Assembly (NCBI GenBank): GCA_964598765.1 | Contig: CAZRCZ010000008.1 | Location: 1 to 64,000, forward strand | From: CAZRCZ01 sp964598765 | Lineage (GTDB): Bacteria; Sumerlaeota; Sumerlaeia; MVZB01; JAJFLK01 | DNA: 64,000 nucleotides | Direction of reading: 5' to 3' | Translations under genes and position numbers: made by a program | The notes under the pieces: model-generated | Told to the model about the DNA's origin: nothing | Database searches by the model: none | The model's input: the letters and a program-made list of their open reading frames with translations, nothing else | Shown here: in pieces, positions 8,596-17,371 of the stretch | Position numbering within the stretch: position 1 is the stretch's first letter | Layout: the number at the start of each line of letters is the position of its first letter

Positions 8596-10407
8596 ATGAA
8601 GAACAGCAACGGAAGAGTTGATCACGTTCCATCTTTGCTTTGGGATTCGGCGAATTTTCCCCGCCAATTATTTCCATTATTCTTGCCCGCGATTCTCGGA
8701 ATCTTGATTTTTCTTCCCACCCTGCATCACGATTTCATTTTCGACGACAACGGAGAGATGCAAAACTTCGACGGTTTGTTCACGCCGGGTCAATGGCCTC
8801 TGCTTTTCTTTCGCGCTCAGTATCAACTCTATCGCCCGATCAAATATCTGACGCTTCACATGGATTATGCCCTCTGGGGGTGGAATCCGCGGGGATTTCA
8901 TTTGACCAACATTCTTCTCCACGGCGCGGTTTGCGCTCTGGTCGGCATTTTCCTCCGCCAAGGGGGGTGTTCCATTGGGGCATCTCTGCTCGGGGCGTCA
9001 TGGTTCGCGATTCATCCGGTTCACGTCGAGGCCGTGGCGTGGATCACGGCGCGCGGGGCGATGCTTTCGGCGATGGGCGTTCTGGCGGCGGTCCTATGTT
9101 ACGTCCACTGGCGGGCCACGGGGCGAAATCTTTGGCTCCTCTTTTTTACCTTGGCGGTCGCATGGGCTATTTTCAGCAAAGAGGACGCGCTTATGCTTAT
9201 CCCGGCATTGACGGCGGTGGAAATCTGGGGAATAGCGAAGGGCGAAGGACAAAGGACGGAGGACGAAAGAATTAACGTGACGGAGCAAGATACCCCAAAT
9301 TCATCCTTCATCCTTTATCCTTCATCCTTGAGAGGGCTGGCAATCGCGACCGGACTGGCGTTGCTGGTCGCGTTGCTCTACCTTGCCCTTCGGCAATTGC
9401 TCTTAAGCGGCGTGGAACAGGGAAGGTGGGAACATGGCCTTCGCGGATTGCTCTCCACTCTTCCCCCGATTTTGGTCCATTACATTGGAGAACTGGTTCT
9501 TCCGGTCGGTCCGTTCGCGGCGACAATGGAACCCCCCGTGGATTTCACGTCGGGGTTCGGATTTTGGTTTTGGATTTGCTCGGCGCTTCTGGTCGGCGGT
9601 TTTGGGGTTGTTTTTTTCAAGCAATCCACGGGATCATCACTCGCTCGCCGGATAAAATTGGATTGGGTCTGGTTCTTTCTGTTTCTCGTTCCCTCAATGG
9701 GATTCATTCCGATCAATGCTCCGGCGGCGGATCGTTTTCTTTACCTTCCGAGCGTGGCCGGAGCGATGGGCGTCGCGCAGATCTGGGACGCCGTTTCGCG
9801 CAAATCCCCGCGCGCAAAATCGGTTGTCGGTTTCGCCTTGGTTTCTCTCTTGGCGTTGCTGGCCGGAAGCGCTCTCGGCTACGGGGGAGTCTGGCGCGAC
9901 GATCAGACCCTCTGGACACGGGTCGTTCAAAACAATCCGAAATCGTATCGGGGATGGAACAATCTCGGCGTTGAAGCCAACAAGCGGGGTGAGGCGGAAA
10001 AAGGGCGTTATGACGCGGAAAAATCTTTGGCCCTCAAGGCCGATTACGCCGAAGCCATGATCACCCGCGCGCGCGCGTTGGACAAACTCGGACGAATTCC
10101 GGAGGCGGAAAAATCGTATCGTCAGGCTTTGGAGGTCCGCGCGGACAACACCATCGCGCTCTACATGCTGGCCGACTTTTTGGATCGCAATCAGCGCCTA
10201 GGCGAGGCCGAAAGTGTTTATGATAAAATACTGGAGTTGCGTCCGGGGTTTGTCGCGGTTCAGCTGGCCGCGGGAGTTCTTGCCGTGAACCTCGGCAAAA
10301 CCCAGAAGGCGATTGACCATTGGGAGACCGCGCTGAAATATGATCCGGGCAACGCGATGGCGCTTCATAATTTGGAGTTGGCGCGGAAGACGGCGACGAA
10401 GCGGTAG
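8596..10407 (+). CDS. Multi-pass membrane protein with C-terminal TPRs (TMTC/PMT-like)
   Basis: About 603 aa. The N-terminal half has many hydrophobic segments and the motif set of TMTC-type proteins: an early acidic site FIFDDNGEMQNF after TM1, YRPIKYLTLHMDYALWG, and the signature HPVHVEAVAWITARGAM. The C-terminal 170 residues are tetratricopeptide repeats (YRGWNNLGVEANKRGEAEKG; YAEAMITRARALDKLGRIPE; AMALHNLELARK). In eukaryotes such proteins are O-mannosyltransferases using dolichol-phosphate-mannose; in bacteria they are thought to be GT-C glycosyltransferases acting outside the inner membrane. The second ATG (8596) has a GAGGTG Shine-Dalgarno at proper spacing; the ATG at 8590 is too close to it. 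Confidence 0.8.
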   Translation: MKNSNGRVDHVPSLLWDSANFPRQLFPLFLPAILGILIFLPTLHHDFIFDDNGEMQNFDGLFTPGQWPLLFFRAQYQLYRPIKYLTLHMDYALWGWNPRGFHLTNILLHGAVCALVGIFLRQGGCSIGASLLGASWFAIHPVHVEAVAWITARGAMLSAMGVLAAVLCYVHWRATGRNLWLLFFTLAVAWAIFSKEDALMLIPALTAVEIWGIAKGEGQRTEDERINVTEQDTPNSSFILYPSSLRGLAIATGLALLVALLYLALRQLLLSGVEQGRWEHGLRGLLSTLPPILVHYIGELVLPVGPFAATMEPPVDFTSGFGFWFWICSALLVGGFGVVFFKQSTGSSLARRIKLDWVWFFLFLVPSMGFIPINAPAADRFLYLPSVAGAMGVAQIWDAVSRKSPRAKSVVGFALVSLLALLAGSALGYGGVWRDDQTLWTRVVQNNPKSYRGWNNLGVEANKRGEAEKGRYDAEKSLALKADYAEAMITRARALDKLGRIPEAEKSYRQALEVRADNTIALYMLADFLDRNQRLGEAESVYDKILELRPGFVAVQLAAGVLAVNLGKTQKAIDHWETALKYDPGNAMALHNLELARKTATKR

Positions 10408-10421
10408 GATTCCCTTTGAAT

Positions 10422-10736
10422 ATGGACCACGGAGTTACACGGGCGAACACGGAGGCATCCGGTCAGTCGGCGCTGGTCGCCCTTGTGCAGGGACGAGTGC
10501 AAGGGGTCGGGTTCCGCTATTTCGTTTTGGAGCACGCCCGCGAGCTGGCATTGAGCGGGACCGTGCGCAATATGCCCGACGGCTCGGTCGAGGTCCGCGC
10601 GAGGGGAGAACGGACTGGTTTGGATCGGCTGATCGAGCTATTATGGAAAGGTCCGCGACTCTCGCGTGTCACTCACGTTCATCTGCAATGGGACGTTCCG
10701 TTGGAGCCGCGCGAGGGTTTTGACGTTGCCTTTTGA
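10422..10736 (+). CDS. acyP: Acylphosphatase
   Basis: 104 aa, the usual family size. GRVQGVGFRYFVLEHARELA holds the phosphate-binding loop and catalytic arginine. GTVRNMPDGSVEVRARG contains the catalytic asparagine and the second signature of acylphosphatases. The enzyme hydrolyses acyl-phosphate bonds such as that in 1,3-bisphosphoglycerate or carbamoyl phosphate, and is cytosolic. It starts 14 bp after the TMTC-like gene and is probably co-transcribed with it. A TTG two codons upstream is an alternative start. The short N-terminal extension before SALVALVQG is not part of the catalytic fold. Confidence 0.93.
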   Translation: MDHGVTRANTEASGQSALVALVQGRVQGVGFRYFVLEHARELALSGTVRNMPDGSVEVRARGERTGLDRLIELLWKGPRLSRVTHVHLQWDVPLEPREGFDVAF

Positions 10737-10813
10737 CGGAGGGAAGGATTTGCAAATCGGAACATCTTCCTTCTCCTTCACTTTCTCAAATTCAGCGTCG
10801 GACATTCATCATG

Positions 10814-10856
10814 GAGAAGGAGAATGAGTAAGAGAAGGAGTAAGAGAAGGAGAAGA
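10814..10856 (+). repeat. Polypurine tract with a 12-bp tandem repeat
   Basis: GAGTAAGAGAAG is repeated head to tail at 10826-10837 and 10838-10849 inside a longer purine-only stretch. It sits in the gap before the metallopeptidase gene. The composition matches the tract at 3931-3990. Confidence 0.55.
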
Positions 10857-10889
10857 ATTATTTGCGAGCCTTCTTGTTGAGGTCCGACC

Positions 10890-11675
10890 ATGCTCAACTA
10901 CACCGAATTAGCCGGAGAGATCATCGCCGATCTGGCGCGCAAGGTTCCGGATTTTTCGCATCTGGAACCGGATAAGATCGCGGTGGCGGCGGCGGGACGC
11001 TGGGCCGGCACTTCCAAGGGAAATTTGGCGCACTGCATCGGTTTGCGCAACGAGAACAAGCCGACCTTCTCCGTTTGGACGCGACGCGGGACCAAAACCG
11101 TGACGCAAGTCACCCCTTGGTTTCGCCAGCCGTCGGTGGAGGTTTGTTTCCACGGCGTCCGTTGCCGCTACCTCATCTTGCTCCACCTTCCCCGATTTTT
11201 CACCGACGACCCGCTCGAAACGCTGGTCCACGAGCTGTATCACGTCAGCGAAAAGTTTGACGGTCTTCTTCGCAACGTCCGGCACGGCAAAAGATTTGAC
11301 GGCCGGGTTCGACGTCTCAAGCAGGATTGGTTGGAACGCGCCGATCCGCAGTTGGCGGAACTGGCGCGGATGCGCCTCCGCGAGATACGGAACCGGTTCG
11401 GCTCGATCGTGGCGCGATCGCTCCCTTGGAATTTTCAAAACGTCATCACCATCCCGACGCCGGCTCCCTGTTCCTATGAGGAGGGATTGAACAAGTTTTA
11501 TCCGGGTTATCATTTGGCCGCGAATTATAGAGTGAAGCCGATCAAGTATTCGCCCCCGTCCGTTCCTCGGCGGATTACCGACAAGGAATGCGACGCGCGG
11601 GTCTATCACGCTCGCGGGGTTGAGCGGCTTGCTCCCGCGTATGCGCGCTACCTGGCGGCGAGAAAAACCCGCTGA
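10890..11675 (+). CDS. Putative zinc metallopeptidase of the phage/MAG metallopeptidase type
   Basis: 261 aa. The motif TLVHELYHVSEKFDG (about residues 112-126) is an HExxH-type zinc site (HELYH). A downstream histidine in NVRHGKRFDGRVRRL is a candidate third ligand. The N-terminus has a hydrophobic strand (CRYLILLHLPRFF) typical of the fold. It looks like the short family called putative phage metallopeptidase, whose substrates are unknown. A GAGGT Shine-Dalgarno lies six bases before the ATG. No signal peptide is seen. The C-terminal 70 residues are basic and not recognised. Its position beside an IS element does not suggest a phage remnant, since no other phage gene is present. Confidence 0.65.
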   Translation: MLNYTELAGEIIADLARKVPDFSHLEPDKIAVAAAGRWAGTSKGNLAHCIGLRNENKPTFSVWTRRGTKTVTQVTPWFRQPSVEVCFHGVRCRYLILLHLPRFFTDDPLETLVHELYHVSEKFDGLLRNVRHGKRFDGRVRRLKQDWLERADPQLAELARMRLREIRNRFGSIVARSLPWNFQNVITIPTPAPCSYEEGLNKFYPGYHLAANYRVKPIKYSPPSVPRRITDKECDARVYHARGVERLAPAYARYLAARKTR

Positions 11676-11901
11676 TCCGGCTCAAATCCATCCCCCGCAA
11701 ACCGGACGCCGAATTTCCCCGGGACGAGAGGGATTCGGGTGGAAAAATAAAAAATTGCGAAATAAAGCCAATTTTCGACCCCTTTTTTGGTCGTGGCCTA
11801 AGAGTGTGTGGCTGTTATTTAGGCGGATTGTCAGGCGTCGGTCGAAACTCTTTGACCTTATCAAGATTGTCTGCAAGTTCTTTTACATAATTAGGATAAG
11901 C
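11676..11901. other. Intergenic gap before the IS element
   Basis: About 225 bp, AT-richer toward the IS. I see no reliable gene, terminator or promoter here. Confidence 0.6.
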
Positions 11902-11926
11902 TGAACTTACCCCCAAAAACCGGACA
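11902..11926 (+). repeat. IS3 left terminal inverted repeat
   Basis: TGAACTTACCCCCA at the tip, followed by AAAACCGGACA. It pairs with 13272-13296 with mismatches concentrated in the middle. Confidence 0.75.
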
Positions 11927-11978
11927 ACTGGTTAAGCTGGATTGGAGGGGATAAATAGTCCAGTGAAAGGAGCGGAAG

Positions 11979-12248
11979 ATGTCCAGACAACGTAAACGGT
12001 TTAGCGCGGAGTTCAAGGGGGAGGTGGCCTTGGAGGCCCTGCGCGGAGTGCGGACGATGAACGAGATTGCGACCCAGCGTGGGGTGCATCCGACCTTGGT
12101 GGCCGGTTGGAAGAAGCAGGCCCTGGCGGGTCTGGCGGGGATCTTCGCCAACGGGCAAGGTCCGGAAGCGCGGGAACGGGAGAAGCTGGCCGAGCGGCTG
12201 TATGAGGAGATCGGGCGGCTGAAGATGGAGCTGGACTGGTTAAAATAA
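11979..12248 (+). CDS. IS3-family transposase OrfA (HTH protein)
   Basis: 89 aa. RFSAEFKGEVALEALRG, then MNEIATQRGVHPTLVAGWKK, is the HTH_Tnp_1 helix-turn-helix of IS3 OrfA. A leucine-zipper-like C-terminus follows, ending GRLKMELDWLK. It binds the terminal inverted repeats. An AGGAG Shine-Dalgarno precedes the ATG. It stops at TAA (12246-12248). The next in-frame codons continue directly into OrfB sequence (SLATEVGVRRGW), so OrfA and OrfB share one frame split by a single stop rather than being offset by one as in most IS3 elements. Confidence 0.92.
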   Translation: MSRQRKRFSAEFKGEVALEALRGVRTMNEIATQRGVHPTLVAGWKKQALAGLAGIFANGQGPEAREREKLAERLYEEIGRLKMELDWLK

Positions 12249-12269
12249 AGTCTGGCTACTGAGGTTGGA

Positions 12270-13088
12270 GTGAGACGGGGATGGATCGAAGCGGGACAAG
12301 GCCCCTTGTCGGTGGCGCGCCAGTGCGAGCTGGTCGGGCTGGCGCGCTCGACGTGGTATTACGAGCCGTCGGGGGAGAGGGAGGAGAATGTGGCGTTGAT
12401 GCGGCGGTTGGACGAGATGCACACGCGCTGGCCGGTTTACGGTTCGCCCAAGTTGACCGAGGCGTTGCGTCGGGAGGGATGGGGGGTGAACCACAAGCGG
12501 GTGGAGCGATTGATGGGGTTGATGGGTTTGCGCGCGCTGATGCCGCGGTTGTCGGCGAGCCGTCCGGCGGAGGAAATGCGCCGCTATCCGTATCTGCTGG
12601 CGGGGATGAAGATCGAGCGGCCCAATCAGGTTTGGTGCGCCGACATCACGTATGTTCGGATGGCGCGAGGGTTTTTGTATTTGGTGGCGGTGATGGATTG
12701 GTTCAGCCGCTACGTGCTGGCGTGGGAGCTGTCCAACACGCTGGAGTCGGGCTTCTGCGTGGAGACCTTGGAGCGGGCGTTGGAGATGGGCAAGCCGGAG
12801 ATCTTCAACACGGACCAAGGGAGCCAGTTCACGTCTGGGGACTTCACCGGGAGGTTGGAGGGTTCGGGGATCGCGGTGAGCAGGGACGGGCGGGGCCGGT
12901 GTTTCGACAACATTTTCGTGGAGCGGCTGTGGCGGACGGTGAAATACGAGGAGATGTATCTGAAGGACTACGCCGGGGGGAGCGACGCGCGGCGGAACCT
13001 CGGGGCGTATTTCAAGTTTTACGACCACGAGCGTCTGCATCAAGCATTGGAATACCGGACGCCGCAGGAGGTTTACTCAGGCGGCTGA
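12270..13088 (+). CDS. IS3-family transposase OrfB (DDE integrase core)
   Basis: 272 aa from GTG at 12270. It has the IS3 OrfB pre-domain (SVARQCELVGLARSTWYYEP; VYGSPKLTEALRREGWGVN) and an rve integrase core. The catalytic triad is visible: D in NQVWCADITYVRM, D in IFNTDQGSQFTS, and E in DNIFVERLWRTVKYEE. The C-terminal YDHERLHQALEYRTPQEVY is canonical. It catalyses cut-and-paste or copy-paste transposition via a circular intermediate. The frame is the same as OrfA. Expression could come from the GTG, from readthrough, or from re-initiation just after the OrfA stop. Confidence 0.93.
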   Translation: MRRGWIEAGQGPLSVARQCELVGLARSTWYYEPSGEREENVALMRRLDEMHTRWPVYGSPKLTEALRREGWGVNHKRVERLMGLMGLRALMPRLSASRPAEEMRRYPYLLAGMKIERPNQVWCADITYVRMARGFLYLVAVMDWFSRYVLAWELSNTLESGFCVETLERALEMGKPEIFNTDQGSQFTSGDFTGRLEGSGIAVSRDGRGRCFDNIFVERLWRTVKYEEMYLKDYAGGSDARRNLGAYFKFYDHERLHQALEYRTPQEVYSGG

Positions 13089-13271
13089 GCCAGCCCCAAG
13101 GAGGAAGAAAGGAGGGACCCCAGACTTGACTCGAAGAAAGCCGAATGGTAGATTGGAGCCGTGGCAAAAACAGGGGGGAACGGAGTTCACGGAGGCATTC
13201 TCCGCCGTTCCTTTCTGATTAGTTTTGAGCATGGGACGGTTTGTCCCTATAGCTTATTTTCCCCTCAATCC

Positions 13272-13296
13272 TGTCCAACCAATGGGGGTAAGCTCA
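13272..13296 (-). repeat. IS3 right terminal inverted repeat
   Basis: The tip TGGGGGTAAGCTCA is the reverse complement of the left tip with one mismatch. About 180 bp of non-coding IS sequence separates it from orfB. Confidence 0.75.
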
Positions 13297-13352
13297 CAGT
13301 AGAATGTGCCGCAATCATTCAACGCCTGATCACGAACGGAGTTTTCGGAGAA

Positions 13353-14054
13353 TTACAGATGGGTTAGCCCTTCCCTCAGCGCGAAGCGCGCCAATTCAAC
13401 CTGTTTGTGGATACCCAATTTATTCATCATATTCGTCGTGTGAACTTCAACTGTCTTAGGCGAGACATGCATCATCCGAGCGACCTCCTTCTTGGACAAG
13501 CCATTGGCCAAGTAGCGGAGAACCTCCAGTTCCCGAACAGTCAGCGTGGAAGAACGGGAGGGGGTTGAGGAGTTTACCCTAAATCCCTTCTCATCCACTA
13601 CGAGTCGCTTCCAAACTTGGGGCGAAAAATAAGTGGAGCCACGCATGGAAGCGCGAATTGCTTCAACAAACTTTTCCGTTGGTTCATGTTTGGTCAAATA
13701 ACCCCGCGCGCCCACCATGATGGCCTGCTCAATGTAACGATCATGAACAAAAGCACTGAGAAAAATCAGCCTAGCATGAGGCAGTTGAGCCGAAATCCGT
13801 TTTGCGGCATCGAAACAGATCATCCCGGGCATATCTATATCCATAATGATCACATCAGGGATCGTCTTCTCAGCAAGCATGAGAGCAACCTGAGCGTCTT
13901 CGGCCAAGCCAACGATTTGAAAGTCTGGATTCTCGCTCAAAGTCTGAGAAAGACTCTCACGAACTAGGGCGTGATCATCCACAAGAAGAATCCGGATCGG
14001 ATTGACCGGATTGGATATAAAATTCGTCTCCTTTCTTTGATGTTTCAACGTCAT
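13353..14054 (-). CDS. NarL/FixJ-type response regulator (ComA-like)
   Basis: 233 aa. The N-terminal receiver (about 20-140) has the acidic pair in ILLVDDHALVRES, the phosphoacceptor D72 in VIIMDIDMPG, a switch Ser in IFLSAF and the lysine in GYLTKHEP. A LuxR-type HTH (about 170-225) reads LTVRELEVLRYLANGLSKKE and VSPKTVEVHTTNMMNKLGI. It should be phosphorylated by the adjacent kinase and bind DNA as a dimer; dyads in the 18.7-kb promoter region are natural candidate targets. Its ATG overlaps the kinase stop as ATGA (14051-14054), so the pair is translationally coupled as in comP-comA. The IS3 element lies just downstream. Family identity is certain; the ComA analogy is inferred from the locus. 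Confidence 0.93.
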   Translation of the reverse strand: MTLKHQRKETNFISNPVNPIRILLVDDHALVRESLSQTLSENPDFQIVGLAEDAQVALMLAEKTIPDVIIMDIDMPGMICFDAAKRISAQLPHARLIFLSAFVHDRYIEQAIMVGARGYLTKHEPTEKFVEAIRASMRGSTYFSPQVWKRLVVDEKGFRVNSSTPSRSSTLTVRELEVLRYLANGLSKKEVARMMHVSPKTVEVHTTNMMNKLGIHKQVELARFALREGLTHL

Positions 14055-17000
14055 ATCGAGATCTCCATTCCGGCTCGGTTCAATTTTCTTGAAATTAAGT
14101 CGGCTAGGATGTTGATAGGGAACGGCTTCCTGAGAAGCAGGGTAGAGAGATCAACCATGTTCTCGATCTCGGCGGAGGGATTTGCCGTGATCAGAATGAT
14201 CTCCCGTTTTGGGTGCTTGTCGCGGATACGTCGCAGGCACTCAAGGCCACCGATCCCCGGCAGGTCCACGTCCAACACGACCAGCGATGCGTCCGCGCCA
14301 CGCTCGGCATAAAGATGCATGAACTGGAATCCATCGCCAGTGACCGCGACCTCATAATTGAGGTCGCCAAGCCGCAGAGCAATCAAATTCCGGACCAAGG
14401 GATTGTCTTCGGCGACCAGAATTATCTGTCCCGCCCCTGAATTCGGTTCAGACGAGAGAATGGGATTTTCCTCTGTATCCGGGGATGCGCAGGCGGGAAA
14501 GCCGACGACAAATTTTGTTCCTATATCCGGCTCGGAAAAAACCTCAATCGAGCCTCCGTTGTCCGTCACGATGCCTCGCGTGATCGCCAAGCCGAGGCCG
14601 CTTCCTCGACTCGCGGGTTTGGTGGTGAAGAAGGGCTCGAAAATCCTCTGGCGAAGCGCGTCGGGAATTCCGTGTCCGGTGTCCTCGACGACAAGCCAAA
14701 CGTGATTTGCTTTCCGGTCGCTCGCCGTTTGATATCCCTCGGTATTCACCGAAACCGTAAGTCTGCCGCCGGAGGGCATGGCGTCGCGCGCGTTAAGGAC
14801 CAAATTAAAAAGGGCCTGATGAATCTGATTTTCGTCGGCATGAATCCACGTCTTCTCGCTGGACTGAATGTTTTCGACAAGTTGAATGGAGGCGGGCAGG
14901 AATCGCCGCAGAAGTTTGAGGGAATTTGCGACAACACGTCCGAAATTTACGGACGTTTTCTCGCATCCGGTCTCCTTGGCGAAAGTCAAAAGAAATTTAG
15001 CGACGCCACCGGCTTGTCGAGTAGCCTCCTCGACATTGGACAGCGATTCCAGCGCCGGATGGTCCAAGGGAAGAGTCGTCCGCGCCATCGAGGTAAAACC
15101 GGAAATCGCCGTCAGCAAGTTGCCGATGTCGTGAGCGATTCCGCTGGCCAGCGTTCCGACGGCTTCAAGTTTCTGAGCCTGACGTAACTGGGTCTCAATC
15201 TCCCGTCGTTCCTCTTCGGCCTTCATCTTCTCGCGGAGTCGCATCTGCATCGCAAAACCGTAGAAGCCGACGGTCACGCACCGCGCGACGTGGCGAATTT
15301 TGGCGATTTCGGCCTGCGAATAATTCGAGCAGTTGACCTTGTTGCCAAGGGTAAGCAAGGCGGTGAGATGATTTTCGACGATGATCGGGAACAACATGAT
15401 CGCGTGGAGTCGCGCCATCATGTCGGCAAGGGGCCGCCCGACTTCTCCCTTCTGGATGGCGTCGTCGAACTCTTCTCGGTAAATACCCTCCGGGCGTCGC
15501 TCAAGAAGCGAGATCAGCGGCGTGGGCATTTCACCTGCGAAAGACATATCCCGCATTTCCGCCACCGACTGAGCCACAACTTCCAAGCGTCCGGTTGGCG
15601 GCTCGATCTGAGCTACAGCGTTACCTGTCCGTGAAACATACGCAAGCACACAAACGTCGGGGGTTTCCGTCAAACGCCGAAGCTTTTCAACCAGCTCAGC
15701 GCAGTAGCTTTGCAATGTGGGATGACTCCCTCCTTCTCGTTCGATGGCCTGAATCAAATCGTCGTAGCGCGCCTGCTGTCGCTCGTAATGCCGCTCCAGC
15801 GCGCGTCGGACGCGGACGTAGATCGGCAGGGTACCCCCCGCTAGAACTCCCGTGACAGCACCGACGGCCCACGGCGTAAGCCCCGGACGGAGAGCGTCGA
15901 GCAGAGGGACGACAGAACCGATCATCAGACCGTAGCTACTGGCTACGGCGAGCATCAACGTTCCGAATACCAGCCCCTCAATCAGGAGCTCATTGATGCT
16001 CAGGAAATTTTGACGCACAATCGCGTAGCTGATGACCACCGGGAAGATAAATGGCGTCAGTTCAAACCAGCATTGCATCCCGGCTCCGCTTTTCGTCGCC
16101 ATCCGGAAAACCAAGTAAAGCAGATTAGGCCCAAAGGCCAGCGACAGCGCGAGCCGCATCGCGTTGGACCTCTGTCGGTCAATCGGCTCGATCGCGAACC
16201 CGAACGGAATCAGGAGTTTGTCCATGAAGCTCATGGCCAAAAGCAATCCCAAGAGGCACGCTCCCCAAACAGCGAAGAAAATCGTATCCTCAAGCGCAAG
16301 ATGCAAAAGACTGACCGTCGTTCCGACGGCAAGAGCAAAGAGCAAGAGACGACGCATCCCCGACACAAAACGGCGCATCGGCGTGTAGGTGCCGACCAAA
16401 AACAGAAGCGGAAACACGGCGAAATTCAGAAGGCCAAGGAACATCCTGTATTCGAGCGACGTCTTGAACAAGGAGGGTATCCCCCGCAAGAAATAGAATA
16501 TTCCGGCGTAAATACAAAAAATGAAAAATCCCCACGACGTCCTTCGCGCCGGTTTGATCCGATATACTACCGCGCCAAATGTAGAGAACGCCGTTCCGAG
16601 AAGGAAATGGATCCAAGAGACGCGCGGATCAAGCAGAAGGGCGCACAGTTCGAGCGAGGGCAATCCGCGACCGGATCGGTCAATCCTCACGTCCATCATG
16701 GGACCATCGAGCGATTCGTCCCGGCCAATTTCCTCGGGCCCAGCGACGGCGCTGCCATTCACTGACATGATTCTGTCGCCCAACGAAAGATCCCATTTCT
16801 CCAAAGTGCCAAACCGCGAGGAAACAATTCCGCCCCCTGAATCCACCGAAAACACAGGATGGCGCGGTTGAACAAGATACAGAAAATGCTTTCTCTCCCC
16901 CTCCGTCTGCTTTTGAAGGACCAGTTGAGTCGCGCCGTCACGCGATTGACGCAAGCCGCGTTTGTATTCGCTCAAATCCGCCACGCTCGAACCGTTGACC

Positions 17001-17296
17001 TCGATCACCCGATCCCCTGTAACAATACCCAGAATGTCGCGTCTTTCCGGAGCGATCGGCAGATTCGCCACGCGAAGATTCGGATCGAGGTCAAGAAACA
17101 CAAAATTGGAACTTTGAACCGAGAGAATCCGGCTCAAAGAATAAAGACCCGTCGTAGCGGTCAAGGCGACCAACAACCAAAATGTCGTAGCGCCCATGAC
17201 GGAAACGGAGGAAACGCGAAACAAAAAGGGAGCGCGTTCCGTCGCGGGCCTTTCAATCTCGGTCACGGATTGGAGTTCCAGAGAGCGGTTGTCCAA
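14051..17296 (-). CDS. Hybrid sensor histidine kinase with PDZ, multi-TM, GAF-like and receiver domains (ComP-like receptor)
   Basis: About 1081 aa. Order: one TM (about 30-52), a PDZ-like extracytoplasmic module (ILGIVTGDRVIEVNGSSV), a second PDZ-like piece (WDLSLGDRIMSVNGSAVAGP), a block of about eight TMs (220-480), a GAF-like region (510-690), HisKA with the phosphoacceptor His in GTLASGIAHDIGNLLTAISG, an HATPase domain (NLVLNARDAMP, VVEDTGHGIPD, FEPFFTTK, GSGLGLAI) and a C-terminal receiver (LVVLDVDLPGIGG). Bacillus ComP has the same PDZ/multi-TM/GAF-like front half but a different (HisKA_3) kinase core and no receiver. The kinase is coupled to the NarL-type regulator. Start: TTG at 17296 has GGAGG ten bases upstream; in-frame TTG (17317) and GTG (17302) codons are poorer. 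Ligand binding by the ComX-like peptide is inferred. Confidence 0.9.
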   Translation of the reverse strand: MDNRSLELQSVTEIERPATERAPFLFRVSSVSVMGATTFWLLVALTATTGLYSLSRILSVQSSNFVFLDLDPNLRVANLPIAPERRDILGIVTGDRVIEVNGSSVADLSEYKRGLRQSRDGATQLVLQKQTEGERKHFLYLVQPRHPVFSVDSGGGIVSSRFGTLEKWDLSLGDRIMSVNGSAVAGPEEIGRDESLDGPMMDVRIDRSGRGLPSLELCALLLDPRVSWIHFLLGTAFSTFGAVVYRIKPARRTSWGFFIFCIYAGIFYFLRGIPSLFKTSLEYRMFLGLLNFAVFPLLFLVGTYTPMRRFVSGMRRLLLFALAVGTTVSLLHLALEDTIFFAVWGACLLGLLLAMSFMDKLLIPFGFAIEPIDRQRSNAMRLALSLAFGPNLLYLVFRMATKSGAGMQCWFELTPFIFPVVISYAIVRQNFLSINELLIEGLVFGTLMLAVASSYGLMIGSVVPLLDALRPGLTPWAVGAVTGVLAGGTLPIYVRVRRALERHYERQQARYDDLIQAIEREGGSHPTLQSYCAELVEKLRRLTETPDVCVLAYVSRTGNAVAQIEPPTGRLEVVAQSVAEMRDMSFAGEMPTPLISLLERRPEGIYREEFDDAIQKGEVGRPLADMMARLHAIMLFPIIVENHLTALLTLGNKVNCSNYSQAEIAKIRHVARCVTVGFYGFAMQMRLREKMKAEEERREIETQLRQAQKLEAVGTLASGIAHDIGNLLTAISGFTSMARTTLPLDHPALESLSNVEEATRQAGGVAKFLLTFAKETGCEKTSVNFGRVVANSLKLLRRFLPASIQLVENIQSSEKTWIHADENQIHQALFNLVLNARDAMPSGGRLTVSVNTEGYQTASDRKANHVWLVVEDTGHGIPDALRQRIFEPFFTTKPASRGSGLGLAITRGIVTDNGGSIEVFSEPDIGTKFVVGFPACASPDTEENPILSSEPNSGAGQIILVAEDNPLVRNLIALRLGDLNYEVAVTGDGFQFMHLYAERGADASLVVLDVDLPGIGGLECLRRIRDKHPKREIILITANPSAEIENMVDLSTLLLRKPFPINILADLISRKLNRAGMEISI

Positions 17297-17371
17297 GGGC
17301 ACACTTCCTCCAAGCAAACCACGAGTGTGAAGGTTGCCCTATTCTTTGCTGTCCGCTCCTTCTATGTCCAG

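Larger units (their letters stand above)
11902..13296 (+). mobile_element. IS3-family insertion sequence, both ends present (about 1395 bp)
   Basis: orfA and orfB of an IS3-type transposase are bracketed by imperfect inverted repeats beginning TG and ending CA. The left end reads TGAACTTACCCCCA and the right end TGGGGGTAAGCTCA, which match in 13 of 14 positions when one is reversed; partial matching extends to about 25 bp. I do not see a clean 3-4 bp target duplication (left flank ...AAGC, right flank CAGT...), so the element may be old or rearranged. It lies 56 bp beyond the stop codon of the ComA-like gene. Confidence 0.85.

Noticed and set aside
12281..13129. Second plus-strand open frame in the IS
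   Set aside because: Overlaps OrfB in another frame and is Gly/Ala-rich without transposase motifs.
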